From assembly GCA_041740995.1 (NCBI GenBank), contig JBGSKY010000082.1:1-10277 (forward strand): a stretch of DNA of 10,277 bases. The letters are read 5' to 3'. The position numbers and the translations under genes are program-made. This DNA is from JBGSKY01 sp041740995. Its GTDB lineage: Bacteria > Planctomycetota > Planctomycetia > Pirellulales > Pirellulaceae. A model generated the notes under the pieces. That model was not told where the DNA came from. It searched no databases and saw nothing but the letters and a program-made list of their open reading frames with translations. Below, piece after piece: positions 1 to 6,411 of the stretch; positions within the stretch are counted from its first letter, which is position 1; each line of letters starts with the position of its first letter.

Positions 1-2337
1 ACCTATTGCCGCAGTATCGGGGCCCAGTTCACTCACATCGACGATCGAGGCGTGAGGGATTGGTTGCAACGACGAATGGAAAGTACCGAGAATCGGCTGG
101 AGCTGTCACGTGAGGTCCAAGTCCGTCTGTATCAGCGGCTCGCTGATGCCGAAATTTTCGAATCGTTTGTTCGCAAAAAGTTCGTCGGTGCAAAAACTTT
201 TTCGCTCGAAGGTTCCGAGAGTTTAATTCCTTTGCTCGACCGTGCTCTGGAAAAAGCCGGCGACCACGGCGTTAAAAGCGTCGTTTTGGGAATGGCTCAT
301 CGTGGTCGTATTAACGTACTGGCAAATATCCTGGGCAAACGAGCGCAGAGCATCTTCTGGTCGTTCGACGATCCGAGACCAGAAATGTTTCGTGGCGGTG
401 GAGACGTGAAGTATCACATGGGATACAGCAGCGATTGGATCACAGCTGCTGGTAATCGGATTCATATCTCGCTCTGCTTCAACCCAAGCCACCTGGAGTA
501 TGTCAATCCCGTCGTTTTAGGACGCTGCCGTGGCAAGCAAGACCGAATGGGTGATACTGATCGCGACGAGGTCTTGTCGATTTTGATTCACGGTGATGCG
601 GCCTTTGCTGGCGAAGGCATTGTGCAAGAAACATTAAATTTGTCACAGCTAAAAGGCTATCAGACCGGTGGCACGCTGCACATCATTATCAACAACCAAG
701 TCGGCTTTACGACCGAGCCCGAAGAAGGCCGCAGCAGCACTTATTGCACTGACGTCTTCAAAATGCTGCAAAGCCCCATTTTTCACGTCAACGGCGAAGA
801 TCCCGAAGCGGTCGCGCAAGTTGTCTCGCTGGCGATGGATTTCCGCCGCGAATTCCGCCGAGATGTCGTCATCGACTTGTACGCTTATCGACGACTGGGC
901 CACAACGAAGTCGACGAGCCGCGATACACACAAACTGAAATGTATCAGGTCATCGATGCTCACAAGAGCGTCCGCGAAAACTATCTCGGTCGGCTGCTGC
1001 AAATGGGCGAGCTCAACCGTGACGAGGCTGACGCGATCGCAGCGGTTCGCAATGAGAAGCTGAGCAAAGAATTCGAAGCTGCGAAGAACGAGCAATTCGT
1101 TTCTGATCAGCAAAGCCTTGCACAGCACTGGTCTGGCTATTTTGGAGGGCCCGAACCGGAAGTAGAGCAGAAGATCGAATGCATCGCCGAAGAGAAATTG
1201 CGATCCACTTTAAAGCAGCTTTGTGATGTCCCTGCAGATTTCACAATGGTTCCAAAGTTGGCGAGATTTTTTGAGTTGCGCCGTGAGATGGCGACAGGCA
1301 ATCGACCTATCGATTGGGCAACCGCTGAATCGCTTGCGTTTGCAACGTTGTTGCTCGAAGGACATCCTGTTCGACTCTCAGGTCAAGATTGTCAGCGCGG
1401 AACTTTCTCGCAGCGACATGCGGTTTTGCACGATGTCAAAAATCACTCAACTTACACCTCGCTTCAACATCTTTCGCCCACTCAAGGTCGGATCGAGATC
1501 ATCAACTCGCCGTTGTCGGAGGCAGGAGTCTTAGGGTTTGATTATGGGTACAGCCTCGATTGCCCCGAAGGTTTTATCGCCTGGGAAGCTCAGTTTGGCG
1601 ATTTCTGGAATGCTGCCCAAGTCATCGTCGACCAGTTTATTACCAGTGCCGAAGATAAATGGAAACGGCTTTCCAAATTGGTGATGCTGCTGCCACACGG
1701 TTTCGAAGGCCAAGGGCCCGAGCATTGCAGCGCGCGGCTCGAACGATTCTTGCTGCTGACCGCTGAAGACAATGTTCAAGTGACACAACCATCGACGCCG
1801 GCCCAGTACTATCACTTGCTGCGACGCCAAGGCAAATCGCTGTGGAGTAAGCCGTTGATCGTCCTGACTCCCAAAAGCTTGTTGCGAAGCGCGTTGTGTG
1901 TGTCGGATTGGAAGTCGATGGCCAACGGCAAATTCCAACGGGTAATACCTGAAACAAGGCTCGACCCCAAAACGGCCAAACGAGTCATTCTATGTTCAGG
2001 CAAAGTCTATTACGATTTGATCGAAGAACGAGATCGCATTGGCTGCCAGAATGTTGGTTTGGTTCGTATCGAACAGTTTTATCCGCTGCAAGCTTCGGTC
2101 CTGATGCAAGCCTTGGAAGGTTATCCAGATGGCACCGATTTGGTTTGGTTCCAGGACGAGCCAACGAACATGGGTGGCTGGTACTTTATGAAAATGCGAT
2201 TTGGTGACGTAATCGCTCAGCGATTCCCAATGCGATTAATTTCGCGAGTCGAATCGGCCAGTCCTTCCACCGGTTCAGCGAGTGCTCATAAGATGGAACA
2301 GCGAGAGTTGCTTGATCAAGCGTTTGCCAACTTATAA
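1..2337 (+). CDS. sucA: 2-oxoglutarate dehydrogenase E1 component, 5'-truncated by the window
   Basis: This is the thiamine-diphosphate-dependent E1 subunit of the 2-oxoglutarate dehydrogenase complex, which decarboxylates 2-oxoglutarate in the TCA cycle and passes the succinyl group to the lipoyl arm of E2. The frame is open from base 1 (TYCRSIGAQFTHI matches the family), so the GTG at 52 is internal and the true start lies upstream. There are 778 visible codons; family members are about 930 residues, so roughly 150 N-terminal residues are missing. Visible signatures by codon are HRGRINVL near 98-107, the ThDP/Mg motif HGDAAFAGEG at 197-206 ending in NNQVGFTT at 231-238, GHNEVDEP at 300-307, QDCQRGTFSQRH near 463-474, SEAGVLGFDYGYS at 506-518 and HGFEGQGPEHCSARLERF at 566-583. 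The C-terminus, HKMEQRELLDQAFANL, is complete. No frameshift or missing motif is seen. A lipoate ligase-family gene follows by 29 bases, but no sucB is present. Confidence 0.96.
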   Translation, partial: TYCRSIGAQFTHIDDRGVRDWLQRRMESTENRLELSREVQVRLYQRLADAEIFESFVRKKFVGAKTFSLEGSESLIPLLDRALEKAGDHGVKSVVLGMAHRGRINVLANILGKRAQSIFWSFDDPRPEMFRGGGDVKYHMGYSSDWITAAGNRIHISLCFNPSHLEYVNPVVLGRCRGKQDRMGDTDRDEVLSILIHGDAAFAGEGIVQETLNLSQLKGYQTGGTLHIIINNQVGFTTEPEEGRSSTYCTDVFKMLQSPIFHVNGEDPEAVAQVVSLAMDFRREFRRDVVIDLYAYRRLGHNEVDEPRYTQTEMYQVIDAHKSVRENYLGRLLQMGELNRDEADAIAAVRNEKLSKEFEAAKNEQFVSDQQSLAQHWSGYFGGPEPEVEQKIECIAEEKLRSTLKQLCDVPADFTMVPKLARFFELRREMATGNRPIDWATAESLAFATLLLEGHPVRLSGQDCQRGTFSQRHAVLHDVKNHSTYTSLQHLSPTQGRIEIINSPLSEAGVLGFDYGYSLDCPEGFIAWEAQFGDFWNAAQVIVDQFITSAEDKWKRLSKLVMLLPHGFEGQGPEHCSARLERFLLLTAEDNVQVTQPSTPAQYYHLLRRQGKSLWSKPLIVLTPKSLLRSALCVSDWKSMANGKFQRVIPETRLDPKTAKRVILCSGKVYYDLIEERDRIGCQNVGLVRIEQFYPLQASVLMQALEGYPDGTDLVWFQDEPTNMGGWYFMKMRFGDVIAQRFPMRLISRVESASPSTGSASAHKMEQRELLDQAFANL

Positions 2338-2366
2338 GCACCCAGGCGTTGGCGAATTGATCTTCG

Positions 2367-3116
2367 ATGCTCTTTTGGAATTACACCGACAGCGACGTCG
2401 TAAAAAACCTTGCGATTGACGAAGCGTTGCTTGATCACTTCGATGCTACGTGTGGCTCGGATACTCAGTCTTCTTCCGAAATTTTGCGGGTTTGGGAAAT
2501 GCCCAGCAAGTGTGTCGTGCTTGGTCGGTCATCGATCTCTAATGATGAAGCAAATCTCGCTACCTGCGACCGAGATGGTGTGCCGGTTTTGCGGAGATGC
2601 AGCGGCGGGGCGACGATTTTAGCTGGTCCAGGATGTCTGATGTATTCCGTCGTGCTCGACATTGACCAACGACCTCAACTTGCGATGATCGACGCAGCGC
2701 ACGATTTTGTCATGCATCGCGTGCTTAACGGTTTGCAGCGTTGTGGGATTGAGGCCACACGTGACGGAATCTGCGATCTTACTGTCCAGGGCAAAAAGAT
2801 TTCTGGAAACGCTCTTCGTCTGAAACGCCGTAGATTGCTTTATCACGGGACGCTGCTTTACGATTTCGATATCCCAAGCTTGGCGACGTATCTTGGCCAG
2901 CCGGCGCGGCAACCCGACTATCGTCAGAGACGCTTGCATGTTGATTTCGTCAGTAATTGTTTCGCTGGTCCAGCGGATTTGACGATTGGTCTGCGAGCAG
3001 CGTTCGACGCAACAGAGCCGCTTCAAAGCGAGCCAACATTGAATGCCGTGACAATGTTGGCTGACCAGCTTGTCGAGCAACGATACGACCTTCGAACTTG
3101 GAATTTTTCGAGATAG
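2367..3116 (+). CDS. Lipoate/octanoate protein ligase-family enzyme (single domain, LplA/LipM-like)
   Basis: The 249-residue protein belongs to the biotin/lipoate A/B protein ligase fold family, which attaches lipoate or octanoate to the lipoyl domains of 2-oxoacid dehydrogenase E2 subunits and glycine cleavage H protein. Supporting motifs are RRCSGGA at 76-82 (family R-R-x-S-G-G-G/A), GKKISGN at 142-148 with the expected conserved lysine at 144, and LYHGTLLYDFD at 158-168. ATG 2367 is the first start after an in-frame TGA at 2358; no strong Shine-Dalgarno is visible. The protein lacks the C-terminal accessory domain of the roughly 340-residue E. coli-type LplA. It could therefore be a ligase that needs a partner, an octanoyl/lipoyl transferase, or a short ligase variant. 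Cys136 precedes the lysine by eight residues; the catalytic Cys in Bacillus LipM, as I recall that family, is further upstream, so I do not call it LipM. The 29-base gap after sucA suggests cotranscription and a role in lipoylating E2. Confidence 0.85.
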   Translation: MLFWNYTDSDVVKNLAIDEALLDHFDATCGSDTQSSSEILRVWEMPSKCVVLGRSSISNDEANLATCDRDGVPVLRRCSGGATILAGPGCLMYSVVLDIDQRPQLAMIDAAHDFVMHRVLNGLQRCGIEATRDGICDLTVQGKKISGNALRLKRRRLLYHGTLLYDFDIPSLATYLGQPARQPDYRQRRLHVDFVSNCFAGPADLTIGLRAAFDATEPLQSEPTLNAVTMLADQLVEQRYDLRTWNFSR

Positions 3117-3176
3117 TCTTTTCGGTCGGGCTTCGTTTTGTGTAACATCGCAACGGCATTAGGTCGATTTCCACGC

Positions 3177-3195
3177 GTCGCTTGTTCCCAGCGAC
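3177..3195 (+). promoter_or_regulatory. Hairpin in the proC leader
   Basis: A perfect 6-bp inverted repeat, GTCGCT (3177-3182) and AGCGAC (3190-3195), encloses a 7-base loop. It ends 28 bases before the chosen proC start. With no T-run after it, it does not look like an intrinsic terminator. It could be a leader structure or chance. The rest of the 107-base gap (3117-3223) shows no convincing promoter. Confidence 0.25.
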
Positions 3196-3223
3196 CAACA
3201 GCTTTTCAAGAGTTAGCTATTTT

Positions 3224-4030
3224 ATGTCGTTTCAATTAGGTTTTTTAGGGGCCGGTCAGATGGCTACCGCGTTGGCTAGCGGCGCATTGTCAAATCACCT
3301 TTTGGAACCTAAGGCACTTTACTTCAGCGACCCGTCATCGGTCCAACGCAAGCTTGCCAGCGATCGTTTTGAAGGCTGCACCGCTTTCGCTGAAGCGTCG
3401 GATTTGTTCGCCGCGTGCGACACGATTGTGCTTTCAGTCAAACCGCAAGTCTTGGCGGCGATCGGCTCAACATTGGCCAAGTACATTAAGCCGAGCCATA
3501 CCGTGATATCGATTGCCGCTGGAGTTACGTTGAGCCAATTGCAAGCGTGGCTAGCGACAAAAAATGTGGTTCGCGTAATGCCCAACACGCCAGCACAGGT
3601 GTCGGCCGGCATTAGCGCTCTGGCATCGGATTTGTCTGAGTCAAGCGAAGGTTTCCTAGCGGCTAAATCGCTTTTTGAAACAGTCGGCGAAATCGTTGTC
3701 GTCAACGACTCGCAGATGGATGCCGTCACTGGACTCTCTGGATCCGGGCCAGCCTATGTTTTGATGATGCTCGAAGCGATGAGCGACGCGGGCGTGGCGG
3801 CTGGTTTGCCACGAGCTGTCGCAACGCAACTGGCCAATCAAACCGTAATGGGCACCGCCGTGATGGCCGCGAAAACGAAGACGCATCCAGCGCTGCTGAA
3901 AGAACAAGTCACTTCACCAGCGGGCACAACAGTCGCCGGGCTCCGCGTGCTGGAGTCCAAAGGGTTTCGTTCGGCGATTATCGAAGCGATTCTGCAAGCC
4001 ACTGAGCGCAGCCGAGAATTGCGTGGATAA
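3224..4030 (+). CDS. proC: Pyrroline-5-carboxylate reductase
   Basis: This enzyme reduces 1-pyrroline-5-carboxylate to L-proline with NAD(P)H, the last step of proline biosynthesis from glutamate, in the cytoplasm. The 268-residue product has the usual family length. The N-terminal Rossmann fold begins with GFLGAGQMA at 6-14. SVKPQ at 71-75 and RVMPNTP at 117-123 are typical of the nucleotide-binding domain. The C-terminal dimerisation/catalytic half carries TGLSGSGPAY at 169-178, MSDAGVAAGLPR at 186-197 and EQVTSPAGTT at 227-236, the P5CR signature. An in-frame TTG at 3182 would add 14 residues ahead of the Rossmann strand. I prefer ATG 3224, which places the strand at the usual distance from the N-terminus and has a weak AGAG about 11 bases upstream. 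The next gene starts 4 bases after the stop or overlaps it, so the two are probably cotranscribed. Confidence 0.96.
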   Translation: MSFQLGFLGAGQMATALASGALSNHLLEPKALYFSDPSSVQRKLASDRFEGCTAFAEASDLFAACDTIVLSVKPQVLAAIGSTLAKYIKPSHTVISIAAGVTLSQLQAWLATKNVVRVMPNTPAQVSAGISALASDLSESSEGFLAAKSLFETVGEIVVVNDSQMDAVTGLSGSGPAYVLMMLEAMSDAGVAAGLPRAVATQLANQTVMGTAVMAAKTKTHPALLKEQVTSPAGTTVAGLRVLESKGFRSAIIEAILQATERSRELRG

Positions 4031-4034
4031 TCAA

Positions 4035-5075
4035 ATGGCCGACAAAAAAGTTAGACCGTCTCGATTCTCTTGGGTAGGCATCGTCAAGCTGCTATTGGCG
4101 ATTGCCATCCTTGGCTTCCTAGCAGCGCGAGTTGACCGGCAGACGATCGACTACTTGATTAATCAACCCAAGCGATTTGATCTCCTGGGCATCGCTTTGT
4201 TCTGGATCGTGTTGGCACATTTGATAACTTACTTGCGTTGGTGGCAGCTCGTCCGATCGCTCGGGGTGAACTTGCCATTGCTTGTTGCGATTCGCATTGG
4301 TTTTTTGGGAACAGCTTTCAATTTAGTCTCATTAGGCGCAATTGGCGGTGACCTGTTTAAAGCTGTTGTGGCAGCGCGGAGCGAACCATCGAAAATGCCG
4401 GAGATTGTCGCTTCGGTGTTGGTCGATCGGATCTTTGGCCTGATCGGGTTGGTGCTTGTTACTTGCGCCTCATTTGAGGCCTATGTGCAGCTTGGTGATC
4501 TGACTGCGATCACCTCGGAGTTGCAGTGGATACGGCGGATATTCTGGGCCGTCGCAATCGCTTCGCTGATCGGTTTAACTTTGCTGGTTTGCTACGGAAA
4601 ATACTTGCCGGCCCATTGGTTGGAGCGCCTTCCGATTGTTGGTAAGTCAGCGTCACGGATGGCTGCGGCAGCCCATTTACTGCACGGTCGACCGATGCTG
4701 ATCGCGACTCAGATTGGTGTCAGCTTTGCGGTCCACATCGGGCTGACATTGGGCTTTGATATGGTGTCGCGGGCGTTGTATGAAGATTCGCCCAGTCTAT
4801 TGACGCACTTGATCGCGATACCGCCGGCTTTCGCTGTCGCCGCTTTGCCGATCACGCCTGGCGGAGTTGGGGTTTTCGAAGCAGCGGTGTCGCAGTTCGT
4901 CAACGCGTTTGTACCAGCCAGCCCGATTTACGATTCGATGTTGGTCATCATCCTAGCGGTTTATCGGCTGTTGTTATTGGGCACCGCTGCCATTGGCGGA
5001 ATCTATTACCTATTCGGCTTTGGGCATTTAGCGCCGGACGACGAGAAAATCGTCGCTGATTACGCGCAGGGATGA
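4035..5075 (+). CDS. Flippase-like integral membrane protein, lysylphosphatidylglycerol synthase TM region family (UPF0104/YbhN-like)
   Basis: This polytopic inner-membrane protein of 346 residues resembles the transmembrane part of MprF/AglD-type proteins (PF03706). It lacks the soluble aminoacyl-transferring domain of true MprF, so the name does not imply lysyl-lipid synthesis. Relatives are thought to act in lipid or lipid-linked glycan translocation, but the substrate here is unknown. Hydrophobic helices are visible around residues 14-31, 50-66, 80-102, 127-150, 170-187, 222-242, 258-273 and 302-326. Family motifs are RWWQLVRSLG at 68-77, LGAIGGDLFKA at 100-110, SVLVDRIFGL at 127-136 and LPITPGGVGVFEA at 271-283. 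ATG 4035 lies 4 bases after the proC stop; a GTG at 4023, overlapping the proC end, would add four residues. Neither has a strong Shine-Dalgarno, and I prefer ATG. There is no evident metabolic link to proC. Confidence 0.87.
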   Translation: MADKKVRPSRFSWVGIVKLLLAIAILGFLAARVDRQTIDYLINQPKRFDLLGIALFWIVLAHLITYLRWWQLVRSLGVNLPLLVAIRIGFLGTAFNLVSLGAIGGDLFKAVVAARSEPSKMPEIVASVLVDRIFGLIGLVLVTCASFEAYVQLGDLTAITSELQWIRRIFWAVAIASLIGLTLLVCYGKYLPAHWLERLPIVGKSASRMAAAAHLLHGRPMLIATQIGVSFAVHIGLTLGFDMVSRALYEDSPSLLTHLIAIPPAFAVAALPITPGGVGVFEAAVSQFVNAFVPASPIYDSMLVIILAVYRLLLLGTAAIGGIYYLFGFGHLAPDDEKIVADYAQG

Positions 5076-5121
5076 GAGCGATAGATTTCGCTTGCCACTT
5101 TCTACTTCTGTTCGAATACGC

Positions 5122-5160
5122 CGAGTTCTGCCCTGCGTTTGAAACGCAGGGCAAAACTCG
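5122..5160. terminator. Large inverted repeat between convergent genes, possible bidirectional terminator
   Basis: Two 11-base arms, at 5130-5140 and 5142-5152, are perfect reverse complements around a single central G. An outer arm, CGAGTT (5122-5127) with AACTCG (5155-5160), extends the stem past a 2x2 internal mismatch. It sits between a plus-strand gene ending at 5075 and a minus-strand gene ending at 5180, the right place for a shared terminator. There is no clear T-run on either exit side, so it is not a classic intrinsic terminator. It could also be a copy of a dispersed palindromic repeat. Confidence 0.6.
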
Positions 5161-5179
5161 TGGTTAATCGAATGAAAAT

Positions 5180-5485
5180 CTACTGTCGCGTCACGACGAC
5201 CTTGGCGGCTTGCAACCCATCGCCGACTGATGGAACTGCCGTTCCGCGATAGTATTGGCGTCGGATCGTGTTACCGTAAAAGTGGAGCGGGCGATAGTTT
5301 CGCTCGAGTATCGGCGTCGCGTCTTTTTTGGCTTTCTCTTCGCCAAACAGCAAAACACCATGCGTCCAACCAGGTTCATTGCCACTTGCTGCAGAGCATC
5401 GGTTCGTCATTGCAAATGAAGACGCTGTCTGAAGCAGAAGGGCCATTACGGCCAAACGGAAATACTTATGCATGTTTGCGATCAT
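5180..5485 (-). CDS. Small secreted protein of unknown function
   Basis: This 101-residue protein has an N-terminal signal sequence: charged HKYFR at 6-10, hydrophobic core LAVMALLLQTASSFA at 11-25, with likely cleavage after Ala25 or near residues 31-33. Cys30 is not in a lipobox, so I do not call it a lipoprotein. The mature part is short and basic, with WTHGVLLFGEEKAKKDATPI at 40-59 and RPLHFYGNTIRRQYYRGTAVP at 65-85. From memory, short secreted proteins with a similar RPLHxYGNTxRR core are common in Pirellulaceae; this cannot be verified here and no function is known to me. The start is ATG 5485, chosen because an excellent GGAGGA lies 9 bases upstream; the frame stays open up to 5557, but a longer start would bury that site and put a basic extension before the signal. 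It is 143 bases downstream of the pyroglutamyl-peptidase gene on the same strand. Confidence 0.75.
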   Translation of the reverse strand: MIANMHKYFRLAVMALLLQTASSFAMTNRCSAASGNEPGWTHGVLLFGEEKAKKDATPILERNYRPLHFYGNTIRRQYYRGTAVPSVGDGLQAAKVVVTRQ

Positions 5486-5494
5486 GTAGAAAAA

Positions 5495-5500
5495 TCCTCC
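5495..5500 (-). promoter_or_regulatory. Strong ribosome binding site of the small secreted protein
   Basis: The minus strand reads GGAGGA here, 9 bases before ATG 5485. It is the strongest Shine-Dalgarno in the window and fixes the start of the small secreted protein. Confidence 0.75.
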
Positions 5501-5628
5501 GGTCTGGAAAAATCGTCGAGTTGTAGTAAGTCTGCGCGATAACTTGAGTGGCGGCAAATTTTAATGAAGAAAAATACGCCTGGCCGTTTTACTTTTGCAG
5601 ATTGTATCGACTACCGTCATTGCCCAAG

Positions 5629-6246
5629 TCAAGCCGTCGAGGCTGTTGCGACGCTTCTACGCATTAAATCGATTAGAGCGCCGACGCCCCGCGCCATCGT
5701 TGACAATTCCATACTCCGTTCAGGCATCTCTAGGGCGGCTGACTGAGTATTGGCCAGCGGCAAGTGGACGAAGGCCACTGGGATTGAGAGGTGCCGCGAT
5801 TGCAACCAGTGGTGCGAAAGATACATAATCGCATTGCAAAGATAGGTCCCTGCGTGATAGGACACTTCGGCTGGGACTTGCTGGCGGCGCAAATGCTCGG
5901 CCCATGCACCCAACGGACAATCGCTACGGAACGCCACTGGGCCGCCCTCGATCAGCGATCCGAAATCACGGCCAGCCGCATGCGTCAGCCCAGCCACGTT
6001 GAGGCAGATCGCTTCAAGCTGGATGTTATTCGCGCCGGGTCGCTGGCCGAGGTGGATGACTCCTGCGATACCCCGCGCGAGGTCATTTTCAAGTCGATTT
6101 TTCATCTCCGTCAAATTGACTGGATAACGCCGCGTTATCACGTCGGGCATGGCTCCATGTTCGCGAAGATATTCGCTCAACGCCAGCCAGCTCGAGTTTT
6201 CCTGCCACTGGTCGTAGGTATCAAAAGCGGTCAGCAAAATTGCCAT
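5629..6246 (-). CDS. pcp: Pyroglutamyl-peptidase I-like cysteine peptidase (family C15)
   Basis: This 205-residue protein matches the C15 family (usually about 200-220 residues), cytoplasmic enzymes that remove N-terminal pyroglutamate from peptides. All three catalytic positions can be placed: Glu78 in NNIQLEAICLN (74-83), Cys137 in HAGTYLCNAIMY (131-142), and His161 in VAFVHLPL (157-164). The N-terminal strand ILLTAFDTY at 3-11 stands where the family usually has LLTGFxPF, so the substrate-binding segment has diverged. HLGQRPGAN at 65-73 likewise departs from the common GxGGR-type stretch. The fold and triad are therefore well supported, but strict pyroglutamate specificity is an inference. 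ATG 6246 has no clear Shine-Dalgarno; a promoter-like element lies about 40 bases upstream. No frameshift is seen. The gene lies 165 bases downstream of the HEAT-protein gene on the same strand. Confidence 0.83.
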   Translation of the reverse strand: MAILLTAFDTYDQWQENSSWLALSEYLREHGAMPDVITRRYPVNLTEMKNRLENDLARGIAGVIHLGQRPGANNIQLEAICLNVAGLTHAAGRDFGSLIEGGPVAFRSDCPLGAWAEHLRRQQVPAEVSYHAGTYLCNAIMYLSHHWLQSRHLSIPVAFVHLPLANTQSAALEMPERSMELSTMARGVGALIDLMRRSVATASTA

Positions 6247-6286
6247 GGCAAAACATTATTAAACGGCGAGGTAAAAGTTCGACGTA

Positions 6287-6315
6287 ATCATATTTTGCGA
6301 TAGCAGTGAGAGCAA
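6287..6315 (-). promoter_or_regulatory. Candidate sigma70-type promoter of the pyroglutamyl-peptidase-like gene
   Basis: On the minus strand, TTGCTC (6310-6315) and TATGAT (6287-6292) are separated by exactly 17 bases. The -10 element matches the consensus at 5 of 6 positions and the -35 keeps TTG. It ends 40 bases before ATG 6246, a normal leader length. No AT-rich UP element or operator is obvious. Confidence 0.4.
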
Positions 6316-6411
6316 ATCTATTTTCGATGAACCGTGATGCCTTGGATATGCTCGGCAGGTATTTTCGACGCATGATGGAACACCGCAATCCCGCTTTATT
6401 TAAACAACGGT

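Noticed and set aside
52..54. GTG as a start codon for sucA
   Set aside because: The frame is open to base 1 and the 17 residues before it match the family, so the gene begins outside the window.
649..1128. A 159-codon minus-strand frame inside sucA
   Set aside because: It lies wholly within the conserved ThDP-binding part of sucA and has no recognisable protein features.
3182..3184. TTG as the proC start
   Set aside because: It would add 14 residues before the N-terminal Rossmann strand; ATG 3224 gives the normal family N-terminus.
5791..6303. A 170-codon plus-strand frame opposite the pyroglutamyl-peptidase-like gene
   Set aside because: The minus strand carries a recognisable family with its full catalytic triad; the plus frame shows no motif and is its antisense shadow.
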